NCBI GenBank assembly: GCA_025354965.1
Contig: JANXLW010000053.1
Span: 1-16,273 of the forward strand
DNA from: Betaproteobacteria bacterium
Lineage (GTDB): Bacteria; Pseudomonadota; Gammaproteobacteria; Burkholderiales; Burkholderiaceae_C
DNA: 16,273 nt
Reading direction: 5' to 3'
The position numbers were made by a program, and so were the translations under genes. This document shows positions 7,229 through 15,406 of the stretch, in pieces. Every line of letters starts with the position of its first letter. Positions within the stretch are counted from its first letter, which is position 1. The notes under the pieces were generated by a model that searched no databases, was not told the DNA's origin, and worked only from the letters and a program-made list of their open reading frames with translations.

Positions 7229-7258
7229 TTGAAAGGGTTTTTCTATACATTCAATATT
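7229..7258 (+). promoter_or_regulatory. Candidate promoter for the RND efflux operon
   Basis: TTGAAA (7229-7234) matches the -35 consensus at five of six positions. AATATT (7253-7258), at 18-bp spacing, matches the -10 at four of six. The -10 lies inside the 24-bp palindrome, so repressor binding would block it. An alternative -10, TATACT (7264-7269), has a better hexamer but a poor -35 partner. The assignment is tentative. Confidence 0.3.
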
Positions 7259-7267
7259 GTATGTATA
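7244..7267. promoter_or_regulatory. AcrR-type operator: 24-bp near-perfect palindrome
   Basis: The arms TATACAT (7244-7250) and ATGTATA (7261-7267) are exact reverse complements. The inner bases also pair except 7251/7260, giving 11 of 12 matched positions. Length, ACAT/ATGT arms and location between a divergent AcrR-like gene and an acrAB-like operon agree with the known 24-bp AcrR operator of enteric bacteria. This is the expected binding site of the TetR protein encoded at 6563-7198. Confidence 0.8.
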
Positions 7268-7296
7268 CTTTCAAAAATAGTCTCTAATTTCGTGTC

Positions 7297-7315
7297 GCAG
7301 AAAGCTCTTTTCTGC
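7297..7315. repeat. Hairpin in the leader of the RND adaptor gene
   Basis: GCAGAAA (7297-7303) and TTTCTGC (7309-7315) are a perfect 7-bp inverted repeat with a GCTCT loop, ending 20 bases before the adaptor start codon. It may be an mRNA leader hairpin or a second operator. The ribosome-binding site GGAAG (7325-7329) lies just outside it. Confidence 0.4.
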
Positions 7316-7335
7316 ACTCTTTCTGGAAGTAAATC

Positions 7336-8583
7336 ATGCCTTTGCTGTACGCCCGGCTCTTCATTGTCCTGCCCCTGAGTGTCATCGGGCTGACGGCCCT
7401 GCTGACTGCTTGCGGTCCGGGTCCCAGTGCCCCTGGCGGCCCTGCCGGCGGCATGCCGCCGGCAGAGGTCGGGGTGGTGACCGTCACCCCCGGCGATGTG
7501 GGTCTGGTGACCGAACTACCGGGCCGACTGGAGGCCTCACGCGTGGCGCAAGTACGGGCACGAGCAGCGGGCATTGTGCAAAGGCGTTTGTTTCGCGAGG
7601 GCGGTGACGTAAAAATAGGTCAAACCTTGTTTGAGATCGACGCCAGTCCCTACCAGGCTATTTTTGACAGCGCGCAGGCCGGTCTGGCCAAAGCTGAAGC
7701 GAATCTGATGCAGGCCAGCGCGCAGGCCGAACGTTACAAGCCGCTGGCCGAGGCCAAAGCCATCAGCCAGCAGGAGTACCTGAACGCCCAGGCGGCGGGT
7801 AAACAGGCCGAGGCCGACGTCGCCGTCGGCAAGGCGGCGCTGCAAAGCGCGCGCATCAACCTGAATTACGCCACTGTCACCGCCCCGATTTCGGGGCGCA
7901 TTGGCCGCTCGCTGGTGACCGAGGGCGCGCTGGTAGGCCAGGGTGAGGCCACACCATTGGCGCTGATCCAGCAGATCGATCCGATGTACGTGAACTTCAC
8001 CCAGTCGGCAGCCGAGGTGATGAAGTTGCGCCGGGCCGTGCAGGACGGTCAACTCAAGCGCGCTGGCGGAAGTGATACCGCCAGTGTGCGCCTGGTACTG
8101 GAAGATGGCAGCGAATACGCGCGCGCCGGCAAGTTGTTGTTCTCGGATTTGACGGTGGACGCCAGTACCGGCCAGATCACGCTGCGGGCCGAGGTGCCCA
8201 ATCCTGGCGGCGCCTTGCTGCCCGGTCTCTATGTGCGGGTGCGACTGGAGCAGGCCAAGGTCGGTAACGCCATGACTTTGCCGCAGCAGGCAGTGACGCG
8301 TTCACCGCAAGGCGACTCGGTGATGGTGGTGGGGCCCGATGGCAAAGTCGGACCACGCAGCGTCAAGGTTGGCAACCAGCAAGGCGGCCAATGGGTCATT
8401 CTGGACGGCCTCAAGAGCGGCGAGCAGGTGATGGTGGACGGCTTCCAGAAGTTGCGTGGCGAGGCGCCGGTGAAACCCGTACCGTGGCAGGCGCCCGGCA
8501 GCAAGCCGATCCAATCCAGCAGCAAGGCAACGGCTTCGCCCGCGTCGGGCCCGACCAGTGCCGCTTCTGGCGCCAGTCGCTAA
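7336..8583 (+). CDS. RND efflux pump periplasmic adaptor (AcrA/MexA-type lipoprotein)
   Basis: This 415-residue membrane-fusion protein bridges the inner-membrane pump and the outer-membrane channel. The N-terminus is a lipoprotein signal with lipobox LTAC (Cys26). The body shows the HlyD/AcrA layout: beta-barrel and lipoyl strands (LEASRVAQVRARAAGIV, LFREGGDVKIGQTLFEID), an alpha-helical hairpin (about 105-175, with Ala, Gln and Glu rich in AQAGLAKAEANLMQASAQAERY), then the returning lipoyl half (NYATVTAPISGRIGRSLVTEGALVGQG). The C-terminal tail (about 385-415) is a low-complexity Ser/Ala/Pro stretch. It is the first gene of the pump operon, with the pump gene 12 bp downstream. GGAAG (7325-7329) supports the start. 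Specific substrates are not predictable. Confidence 0.93.
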   Translation: MPLLYARLFIVLPLSVIGLTALLTACGPGPSAPGGPAGGMPPAEVGVVTVTPGDVGLVTELPGRLEASRVAQVRARAAGIVQRRLFREGGDVKIGQTLFEIDASPYQAIFDSAQAGLAKAEANLMQASAQAERYKPLAEAKAISQQEYLNAQAAGKQAEADVAVGKAALQSARINLNYATVTAPISGRIGRSLVTEGALVGQGEATPLALIQQIDPMYVNFTQSAAEVMKLRRAVQDGQLKRAGGSDTASVRLVLEDGSEYARAGKLLFSDLTVDASTGQITLRAEVPNPGGALLPGLYVRVRLEQAKVGNAMTLPQQAVTRSPQGDSVMVVGPDGKVGPRSVKVGNQQGGQWVILDGLKSGEQVMVDGFQKLRGEAPVKPVPWQAPGSKPIQSSSKATASPASGPTSAASGASR

Positions 8584-8595
8584 GGAGGCGCTTTC

Positions 8596-11500
8596 ATGGC
8601 GAAATTCTTTATTGACCGGCCGATCTTTGCCTGGGTGATTGCACTGTTCATCATGGTGATGGGCGCGGTGTCCATCACGCAATTGCCGATTGCCCAGTAC
8701 CCGCCGGTGGCACCACCGTCGATTGTCGTTTCAGCCGCCTACCCCGGCGCCTCCGCCAAAACGCTGGAAGACGCCGTGTTGTCGGTGATCGAGCGCGAGA
8801 TGAACGGTGCACCGGGTCTCATTTACATGGAGTCGGTGGCGCAAGCTGACGGCTCGGGCAACATCACGCTGAGCTTTGAGCCCGGCAGCAATGCAGACCT
8901 GGCCCAGGTGGACGTGCAAAACCGCCTGTCGCGTGCCACGCCGCGGCTGCCTTCCGTGGTGACGCAGCAAGGCGTGCGGGTCGACAAGTCGCGCAGCAAC
9001 TTTCTGCTGTTTGCGATTCTGTCGTCGGATGATCCGGCCTGGGATCCGGTCGCGCTGGGTGACTACGCCGCACGCAACGTGGTGCCGGAGATTCAGCGCC
9101 TGCACGGCGTTGGGCAGGCTCAGCTATTTGGCACCGAGCGTGCCATGCGCATCTGGATCGACCCGGCCAAATTGCTGGGTGTCAATCTCTCGGCGGCGGA
9201 TGTGACAAACGCCATCCGAGCGCAAAACGCGCAGGTGTCGGCCGGTGAGATTGGCAGCCTGCCCAATGTCGCCGGCCAGGGCATCTCCGCCACCGTGGTG
9301 GTCAACGGACAGCTCTCCAGCATTGAGGAGTTCGGCAACGTGGTGCTGCGCGCCAACGCCGACGGCTCCAGCGTGCGGCTGAAGGACGTAGCGCGCATCG
9401 AGTTGGGGGCGCAGGCCTACGCGACTTCGGCGCGCCTGAACGGCAAACCCTCCACCGGCATCGGAGTTCAGCTGTCACCCAGCGGCAATGCGCTGGCCAC
9501 CGCCAAGGCAGTGCGCAACAAGATGGATGAGCTGGAGCATTTTTTCCCGAAAGGGATGAAATGGGAGATTCCTTACGATAGCTCGCGTTTCGTGGACATC
9601 TCGATCCGCGAGGTGGCGATCACCTTGCTTGAGGCGGTCGGTCTGGTGTTCCTGGTGATGTTCCTGTTTTTGCAGAACATTCGCTACACCGTGATCCCGA
9701 CCATCGTCGTGCCAGTGGCGCTGCTGGGCACCTTTGCCGCGCTGCTGGTGATGGGTTTTTCGATCAATGTGCTGACCATGTTCGGCATGGTGCTGGTGAT
9801 CGGTATTGTGGTGGACGACGCCATCGTGGTGGTGGAAAACGTCGAACGCATCATGAGCGAGGAAGGCTTGCCGCCGCTGCAAGCGACGCGCAAAGCCATG
9901 GGACAAATTTCGGGGGCCATTGTTGGTGTGACGGTGGTGCTGATCTCGGTGTTCGTGCCGCTGGCGTTCTTCAGCGGCGCGGTCGGCAACATCTACCGCC
10001 AGTTCGCTGCGGTGATGGGTGTCTCGATCGCGTTCTCGGCTTTTTTGGCACTGTCGTTGACACCGGCGCTGTGTGCCACCCTGCTTCAACCCGTCGAGGC
10101 CGGCCATCACCACGCCAAGACCGGTTTTTTTGGCTGGTTCAACCGTGGCTTTTCGCGCACCGCCAAAGGTTATGAAGGCGGCGTGGCTCGACTGCTGCCG
10201 CGTGCGGCGCGCTATCTGGTGATCTATCTGGCCATTGTGGCCGCCGCCGCGCTGGTCTATCTGCGCTTGCCAACGTCGTTTCTGCCGAATGAAGACCAGG
10301 GCACTTTGCTGGTGAATGTGCAGCTACCGCCCGGCGCCACACAGGAGCGCACGCGTGCCGTGATGCAGCAGGTGGAAGGCTTTATTCTCAAACAGCCCGA
10401 GGTCAAGGACATGGTTGGTGTGCTGGGTTTCAGCTTTTCGGGCCAGGGTCAGAATGCTGCTTTGGCGTTTGTGACGCTCAAGGACTGGTCACTGCGCAAG
10501 GCCCCCGGCAGCTCGGCGCAGGACGTGGCGGGGCGCGCCTTTGGCGGGCTGATGGGCATACGCGATGCATTTATCTTTCCGCTCAGTCCGCCGCCAATCC
10601 CTGAGCTGGGGGCCTCGTCGGGTTTCAACTTTCGCCTGCAAGACCGCGCCGGGCTGGGCCGCGAGGCCTTGCTGGCGGCACGCAATCAGCTACTGGGCTT
10701 GGCTGCGCAAAGCAAAATTCTCACCCAGGTGCGCCCCGACGGATTGGAAGACGCGCCGCAATTGCAGCTCGACATCGACCGCAACAAGGCCAGCGCACTG
10801 GGCGTGAGCTATGACGCGATCAACAACGTGATTTCCACCGCGTTAGGTTCCGCTTATGTGAACGACTTTCCCAACGCCGGTCGCTTGCAACGTGTGGTGG
10901 TGCAGGCCGATGCGCCGGCCCGCATGCAGCCCGAAGATCTGCTGCGCCTGACGGTACCCAGCAGCACCAATCAGGCGGTACCGCTGTCAAGTTTTGCCAG
11001 CACGCGCTGGATCACCGGAGCGATGCAGACCATACGATTCAACGGTTACCCGTCGATGCGTATTAGTGGCAATGCAGCGCCGGGCTTTAGCACCGGCGCC
11101 GCGCTGACCGAGATGGAGCGACTGGCGGCGCAATTGCCGCTGGGCATGGGCTTTGAATGGACCGGTACTTCGCGCGAAGAAAAACTGGCCGGCAAACAGG
11201 CCATGGTTCTTTACGGCTTTGCCATTTTGTCGGTGTTTTTGTGCCTGGCCGCGCTCTACGAGAGCTGGAGCATTCCATTGTCTGTGGTGCTGGTGGTGCC
11301 GCTGGGTGTGCTGGGTGTGCTGCTGGCGACACTGTTGCGCGGCTATTCCAACGACGTTTATTTCCAGGTTGGACTGATCACCATCATCGGTCTGTCGGCG
11401 AAGAACGCGATTTTGATCATTGAGTTCGCGAAAGACTTGCAGGCGCAGGGCAAGGGTGTCATCGAGTCGGCGCTGGCCGCCGCGCATCTGCGCTTTCGTC

Positions 11501-11751
11501 CCATTGTCATGACCTCCATGGCCTTCACGCTGGGTGTGCTGCCGCTGGCGCTGGCCACCGGTGCCGGCTCGGCCAGTCAACGCGCCATCGGCACTGGTGT
11601 GATCGGCGGCATCCTGACCGGCACCACGCTGGCTGTCGTGTTCGTGCCGATCTTCTTTGTCGTCGTGCGCACCTTGTTCAAAGCCAGTAAGAGACAAATG
11701 CAATTTGACGCCTCACACAGTCATCAGGCCGGAGGGCAGCCTCATGAGTAA
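8596..11751 (+). CDS. RND multidrug efflux pump, HAE1 family (AcrB/MexB-type)
   Basis: This 1051-residue inner-membrane proton/drug antiporter starts with MAKFFIDRPIFAWVIALFIM, the classic HAE1 N-terminus. Proton-relay residues are intact: D407 and D408 in VVDDAIVVVENVERI and K936 in SAKNAILIIEFAKDL, corresponding to AcrB D407, D408 and K940. The two large periplasmic loops are full length, including the gate-loop-like GFSFSGQGQNAALAFV segment and PPPIPELG. A small His-rich patch (GHHH, about residue 502) sits in the central cytoplasmic linker. TAAGGAGG directly before the start (8581-8588) contains the adaptor stop and a near-perfect Shine-Dalgarno. The end overlaps the outer-membrane gene by 8 bp. 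Together the three genes encode a complete trans-envelope drug pump; the exact drug range is unknown. Confidence 0.96.
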   Translation: MAKFFIDRPIFAWVIALFIMVMGAVSITQLPIAQYPPVAPPSIVVSAAYPGASAKTLEDAVLSVIEREMNGAPGLIYMESVAQADGSGNITLSFEPGSNADLAQVDVQNRLSRATPRLPSVVTQQGVRVDKSRSNFLLFAILSSDDPAWDPVALGDYAARNVVPEIQRLHGVGQAQLFGTERAMRIWIDPAKLLGVNLSAADVTNAIRAQNAQVSAGEIGSLPNVAGQGISATVVVNGQLSSIEEFGNVVLRANADGSSVRLKDVARIELGAQAYATSARLNGKPSTGIGVQLSPSGNALATAKAVRNKMDELEHFFPKGMKWEIPYDSSRFVDISIREVAITLLEAVGLVFLVMFLFLQNIRYTVIPTIVVPVALLGTFAALLVMGFSINVLTMFGMVLVIGIVVDDAIVVVENVERIMSEEGLPPLQATRKAMGQISGAIVGVTVVLISVFVPLAFFSGAVGNIYRQFAAVMGVSIAFSAFLALSLTPALCATLLQPVEAGHHHAKTGFFGWFNRGFSRTAKGYEGGVARLLPRAARYLVIYLAIVAAAALVYLRLPTSFLPNEDQGTLLVNVQLPPGATQERTRAVMQQVEGFILKQPEVKDMVGVLGFSFSGQGQNAALAFVTLKDWSLRKAPGSSAQDVAGRAFGGLMGIRDAFIFPLSPPPIPELGASSGFNFRLQDRAGLGREALLAARNQLLGLAAQSKILTQVRPDGLEDAPQLQLDIDRNKASALGVSYDAINNVISTALGSAYVNDFPNAGRLQRVVVQADAPARMQPEDLLRLTVPSSTNQAVPLSSFASTRWITGAMQTIRFNGYPSMRISGNAAPGFSTGAALTEMERLAAQLPLGMGFEWTGTSREEKLAGKQAMVLYGFAILSVFLCLAALYESWSIPLSVVLVVPLGVLGVLLATLLRGYSNDVYFQVGLITIIGLSAKNAILIIEFAKDLQAQGKGVIESALAAAHLRFRPIVMTSMAFTLGVLPLALATGAGSASQRAIGTGVIGGILTGTTLAVVFVPIFFVVVRTLFKASKRQMQFDASHSHQAGGQPHE

Positions 11752-13177
11752 GACTCTGCACACAAGGCCAAACCTGATGTTGAACTTTCCTCGCACGTTG
11801 TCGGCATTGGCCGCAGTCGCCATGCTGGCGGGCTGCTCGATGATCCCGACCTACGAGCGCCCGGCCGCGCCGGTGGCAGCCAGCTTTCCCGACAATGCAA
11901 TAGCGATTGCGAACAGTCCGTCTGCAGCCGACACACCATGGCAGCAGTTCTTCAAGGATGCGCGCCTGAAGCGTTTGCTGGAGCTGTCGCTGCAAAACAA
12001 CCGTGACCTGCGCGTGGCCGTGCTCAACATTGAACAGACGCGCGCCCAGCTTCAGTTGCGCAGAGCCGATGAACTACCGACCTTGAATGCGGGTGTGTCA
12101 GGCTCACGCGTGCCGGCCTCGGGGGGCGGCATCAGCAGCGTCTACAGCGCGGGCCTGAGTGTCACGAGTTACGAGCTGGACTTTTTTGGTCGCGTGCGCG
12201 CCCTGAGTCAGGCGGCGCAGGCGCAGCTGTTGAGCACCGAGGAAGCCCGCAAGACGGTGCAGATCGCGTTGATCGCTTCGGTCGCCAACACCTACCTGGG
12301 CCTGTTGGCCGATGACGAACTGCTGCGCGTGACACGCGACACACTGGACACGCGCAAGGCCTCGCTCAAACTCGCGCAGCTCAAATTCGACAATGGCGCG
12401 GCATCGCAGCTTGATGTCACCCAATTTGAGTCCTTGCTGGAAGGCGCAAAAGTCTCTTTGGCGCAACTCACGCGCCAGCGTGCGCAGGATGAAAACGCGC
12501 TGGTATTGCTGCTGGGACAGCCGTTACCGGCTGATTTGCCAGTCGGGTTGAGCATCCCGGAGCAGGCTCTGGTGGCGGATCTGCCGGCCGGTTTGCCCTC
12601 GGATTTGTTGATTCGCCGACCCGATATACGCCAGGCCGAGCAACAGTTGCTGGCCAGCAATGCCAATATCGGTGCCGCCCGTGCCGCCTTCTTCCCGCGC
12701 ATCACGCTCACCGGTAGCGTGGGCATTGCCAGTACCGAGCTCAGCAGCCTGTTTAGCAATGGCGCCATGGCCTGGACTTTTGCACCCCAGTTGTTGCTCC
12801 CCATTTTTGACGCCGGGCGCAATCAGGCCAACTTCAGCGCGGCACAAGTGGGTCGCGACATCGCCGTGGCGCAGTATGAGAAGGCGATCCAGAGCGCTTT
12901 CCGCGAAGTGTCGGACGCGCTGGCCGGTCGTGCAACCCTGGGCGAGCAGTTGCGCGCGCAGGCCGCCCAGCTCACGGCCGAAGAAACCCGCATGCGGCTG
13001 ACCGAACTTCGCTTTCGCCATGGTGCTGCCAGTTCCTTTGATGTGCTGGACGCCCAGCGTTCGCTGTTTGCCGCGCAACAGGCGGTGGTCCAGGTGCAAG
13101 TGCTGCAAGTGCAAAATATGGTGACGCTTTACAAGGTGCTGGGCGGCGGCTGGAAAAACGACGTCGCCCAGCCTTGA
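11744..13177 (+). CDS. RND efflux outer-membrane channel lipoprotein (OprM/NodT family)
   Basis: This 477-residue outer-membrane factor forms the exit duct of the pump. The signal peptide ends in lipobox LAGC (Cys31), followed by SMIPTYERPAAPV, the usual OprM-type start. Two OEP repeats follow, with typical segments WQQFFKDARLKRLLELSLQNNRDLRVAVLNIEQ, SYELDFFGRVRALSQAAQAQLL, LPSDLLIRRPDIRQAEQQLLASNANIGAARAAFFP and the repeat-2 counterpart RFRHGAASSFDVLDAQRSLFAAQ. ATG 11744 is chosen because GGAGGG (11731-11736) precedes it and it overlaps the pump stop by 8 bp. An upstream in-frame ATG at 11657 would put non-signal sequence before the lipobox. An M12 start (11777) would also leave a signal peptide but lacks that ribosome-binding site. 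A 10-bp hairpin covers the last codons. Confidence 0.94.
   Translation: MSKTLHTRPNLMLNFPRTLSALAAVAMLAGCSMIPTYERPAAPVAASFPDNAIAIANSPSAADTPWQQFFKDARLKRLLELSLQNNRDLRVAVLNIEQTRAQLQLRRADELPTLNAGVSGSRVPASGGGISSVYSAGLSVTSYELDFFGRVRALSQAAQAQLLSTEEARKTVQIALIASVANTYLGLLADDELLRVTRDTLDTRKASLKLAQLKFDNGAASQLDVTQFESLLEGAKVSLAQLTRQRAQDENALVLLLGQPLPADLPVGLSIPEQALVADLPAGLPSDLLIRRPDIRQAEQQLLASNANIGAARAAFFPRITLTGSVGIASTELSSLFSNGAMAWTFAPQLLLPIFDAGRNQANFSAAQVGRDIAVAQYEKAIQSAFREVSDALAGRATLGEQLRAQAAQLTAEETRMRLTELRFRHGAASSFDVLDAQRSLFAAQQAVVQVQVLQVQNMVTLYKVLGGGWKNDVAQP
13139..13171 (+). repeat. Stem-loop at the 3' end of the efflux operon
   Basis: CTGGGCGGCG (13139-13148) can pair with CGTCGCCCAG (13162-13171) over ten positions including one G-U pair, with a 13-base loop. 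It lies inside the last codons of the outer-membrane channel gene, just before its stop (13175-13177). No T-run follows, so it is not a standard intrinsic terminator, and no better one is visible in the 74-bp gap to the next gene. Confidence 0.3.
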
Positions 13178-13251
13178 TCAGACAAGTAGGCGACTGCGAA
13201 TCCTGAATTTGCCGCTATCCTGAACCACACTCTCAACCTCAAGGATCATCA

Positions 13252-14352
13252 ATGTCGCTGGATAACCTGTTTAGCCCGTTTCAATGCAAGACGCTTAAAT
13301 TGCCCAACCGGATCGTCATGGCGCCCATGACGCGGTCTTTTTCGCCCAATGGCGTACCGACGCAGCAAGTGGCTGAGTATTACCGGCGTCGTGCTGAAGC
13401 TGCAGTCGGGTTGATTGTTTCTGAAGGCACGGTGGTCAATCGCCCGTCTGCCTCCAACGACCCGAACGTTCCGCGCTTTTGGGGTGAGGACGCCTTGCCA
13501 GCTTGGAAACAGGTGATTGATAGTGTGCACGCCGCTGGCGGCGTCATGGCGCCACAACTTTGGCATGTTGGGGCGGCTCGCAACCGCCGCACCGATTGGG
13601 TGGCGCCGGGGCCGGTGGACAGTCCAGCAGGGCTGTCCTCTCCCGGCAAACAGTTTGGTGAAGCAATGACCGATGCCGCCATTGCCGACACTATTGCCGC
13701 TTTTGCGCACGCCGCCGGTGATGCCAAAAAACTTGGCTTTGACGCCGTCGAATTGCACGGTGCCCACGGTTATTTGATCGACCAGTTCTTCTGGGAGGGA
13801 ACCAACCAGCGAACCGACAGCTATGGCGGTGCTTCGATAGTGCAACGTGGCAAGTTCGCCGCTGACATCCTGAAGGCGGTGCGCGCAGAGGTTGGCGCCG
13901 ACTATCCCGTGATCATTCGTTTGTCGCAGTGGAAGCAGCAGGATTTTGCCGCGAGACTGGCAGCAACACCGCAAGAATTGGAAGCCTGGTTGCGCCCGCT
14001 GGCCGATGCCGGCGCCGACATTTTCCATTGCTCACAGCGGCGCTTTTGGGAGCCGGAGTTTGCAGGTTCGGATCTGAATTTTGCCGGCTGGGCCAAAAAG
14101 CTGATTGGCAAGCCAACCATCACGGTTGGTTCGGTCGGGTTGACGGGTGAATTTGTCGCCGCCTTTGCCGGTGAGTCGTCCAAGCCGGCCTCGCTCGATG
14201 AACTGATGCGTCGGCTCGACCGTGGTGATTTTGATCTGGTTGCCGTTGGCCGCGCGCTGATCAACGATCCGCAATGGGTGCTGAAGGTGCAGCAGGGTCG
14301 GCGCGACGAGCTACTGGATTTTTCGCCGGCTTCGCTGGCCACTTTGCATTAA
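13252..14352 (+). CDS. NADH:flavin oxidoreductase of the Old Yellow Enzyme family (ene-reductase)
   Basis: This 366-residue FMN-dependent TIM-barrel enzyme would reduce activated C=C bonds (enones, nitro-alkenes or related electrophiles) using NAD(P)H. The N-terminus NRIVMAPMTRSFSPNGVPTQ carries the conserved APMTR that contacts FMN. The substrate-anion pair is visible as H169 and H172 in VELHGAHGYLIDQFFW, followed by NQRTDSYGG. The C-terminal FMN-phosphate segment FDLVAVGRALINDPQWV is present. This His/His arrangement fits classical OYEs. The start ATG 13252 is preceded by AAGGA (13241-13245). It stands alone between the pump operon and a convergent operon, so its physiological substrate is not indicated; detoxification of electrophiles is a reasonable inference. 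Confidence 0.93.
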   Translation: MSLDNLFSPFQCKTLKLPNRIVMAPMTRSFSPNGVPTQQVAEYYRRRAEAAVGLIVSEGTVVNRPSASNDPNVPRFWGEDALPAWKQVIDSVHAAGGVMAPQLWHVGAARNRRTDWVAPGPVDSPAGLSSPGKQFGEAMTDAAIADTIAAFAHAAGDAKKLGFDAVELHGAHGYLIDQFFWEGTNQRTDSYGGASIVQRGKFAADILKAVRAEVGADYPVIIRLSQWKQQDFAARLAATPQELEAWLRPLADAGADIFHCSQRRFWEPEFAGSDLNFAGWAKKLIGKPTITVGSVGLTGEFVAAFAGESSKPASLDELMRRLDRGDFDLVAVGRALINDPQWVLKVQQGRRDELLDFSPASLATLH

Positions 14353-14385
14353 AGCTGGCAATGCCGGGGCGCAATCGGCGCAAAG

Positions 14386-14406
14386 CGGCTTAGCGCAGCG
14401 AAGCCG
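14386..14406. terminator. Short inverted repeat at the convergent gene ends
   Basis: CGGCTT (14386-14391) and AAGCCG (14401-14406) form a perfect 6-bp stem with a 9-base loop, spanning the stop codon of the TRAP binding-protein gene. The convergent oxidoreductase gene ends at 14352. On the - strand the stem is followed only by CTTTG, so any termination would be weak. Confidence 0.25.
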
Positions 14407-15406
14407 ACGTTGCAGAGCCGCTGGTCTCGCGGTAAATGTTCGCCATCAATTCCGCCGGAATTTTCCCCTGTGCTTGATGATGGACCTTGGCCAGCGCGGT
14501 ATGCCAGGCAGATTTTTCGTCTGCTGTCAGTTCAATGATCTGGGTTCGACCGGTTTTCCTGATCGACTCCAGCGCGGCTGCATTGTTTTGCTCTGCAGAT
14601 TCATTGGCGAAGGTCGTGGCGTCGCTCAGAGCGCCTTCCAGCGTGCTGCGAATCTCCGGTGTCAAGCCATCCCAGAATTTTTTGTTGGCTACCACCGCGT
14701 AGCCCAGATAGCCATGGTTCGACAGCGTCAGGTATTTTTGCGCAAGTTGCAGGTTTTGTGTGTAGAAGTTGGAGCTTGGTCCTTCCGTTCCATCGACGGC
14801 ACCGCTCTTGAGTGCGCTGTAGACCTCGCTGAATTGAAGTGCCCTAGGCTTTGCGCCGAGCGCTTTCATTTGTGCCTCAAGAATTTGGGAAGGCTGGATG
14901 CGCAAGCTGAGACCGGCAACATCAGACGGCTTGCGAAGCGGTCGATTGGCGCTCATCTGCTTGAAGCCGTTGTCCCAGAAGGCCAGTCCGACGACACCTT
15001 GAGAATCAAGTTTGGCGAGCATGATTTTGCCGATAGTGCCTTGCGTGACCCGATGCGCTGCTGCCGTGTCTGCAAAAAGATAAGGCAGATCGAAAACCTC
15101 AAACTCTGACACGTGCAGAACTTTCAACTTGGTCAGCGAGGGCGCCAGCATCTCGACGTTGCCCATCTGCAAGGCAGCGATCTCTTCCTGGTCGCCATAC
15201 AACCGGCTGTTGGGAAACAAATCAACCCGTACCTTGCCAGCGCTGCGCTGCGCCACCAACTGGGCAAATTTTTCTGCCGCCTGGCCCTTGGGTGATTCTG
15301 GCGCTACCACGTGACTGAAACGAATGACCAGCACATTCTCGGCCAGCGCAGAATGCATGCCTGACGTTATCAATAGTGTTGCCAGTAAACGATAGATGAA
15401 TTTCAT
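14390..15406 (-). CDS. TRAP transporter solute-binding protein, DctP family
   Basis: This 338-residue periplasmic protein has a Sec signal peptide (residues 1-22, MKFIYRLLATLLITSGMHSALA, likely cut after ALA). The mature part follows DctP: IRFSHVVAPESPKGQAAEKFAQLV, then LFPNSRLYGDQEEIAALQMGNVEM, then SLRIQPS with the conserved carboxylate-binding arginine at R169. EVYSALKSGAVDGTEGPSSNFYTQNL, typical of dicarboxylate-type DctP proteins, comes next. It would bind an organic acid in the periplasm. No DctQ or DctM membrane subunit is seen in this window; instead the gene overlaps the upstream PQ-loop gene by 4 bp (ATGA), with GGGG (15412-15415) as its ribosome-binding site inside that gene. Either the partner subunits are encoded elsewhere or the protein has another role, for example sensing. 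Confidence 0.9.
   Translation of the reverse strand: MKFIYRLLATLLITSGMHSALAENVLVIRFSHVVAPESPKGQAAEKFAQLVAQRSAGKVRVDLFPNSRLYGDQEEIAALQMGNVEMLAPSLTKLKVLHVSEFEVFDLPYLFADTAAAHRVTQGTIGKIMLAKLDSQGVVGLAFWDNGFKQMSANRPLRKPSDVAGLSLRIQPSQILEAQMKALGAKPRALQFSEVYSALKSGAVDGTEGPSSNFYTQNLQLAQKYLTLSNHGYLGYAVVANKKFWDGLTPEIRSTLEGALSDATTFANESAEQNNAAALESIRKTGRTQIIELTADEKSAWHTALAKVHHQAQGKIPAELMANIYRETSGSATSASLR

Noticed and set aside
9475..10113. Long - strand open frame (212 codons) opposite the RND pump
   Set aside because: It is His/Gln/Arg-rich with no recognisable motif or start signal, the typical antisense shadow of a GC-rich membrane-protein gene.
10987..11703. Long - strand open frame (238 codons) opposite the 3' half of the RND pump
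   Set aside because: Composition is His/Gln/Arg-rich and mirrors the hydrophobic codons of the pump on the other strand; there is no independent evidence.
11657..11743. Upstream start of the outer-membrane channel at 11657
   Set aside because: It lies inside the pump gene and would place 29 polar residues before the lipoprotein signal; GGAGGG supports 11744.
13249..14028. 259-codon - strand open frame opposite the Old Yellow Enzyme gene
   Set aside because: The + strand frame has clear OYE motifs over the whole length; the antisense frame has none.
14474..15109. 211-codon + strand open frame opposite the TRAP binding protein
   Set aside because: The - strand frame has a signal peptide and DctP motifs; the + frame is Arg/Cys-rich and featureless.
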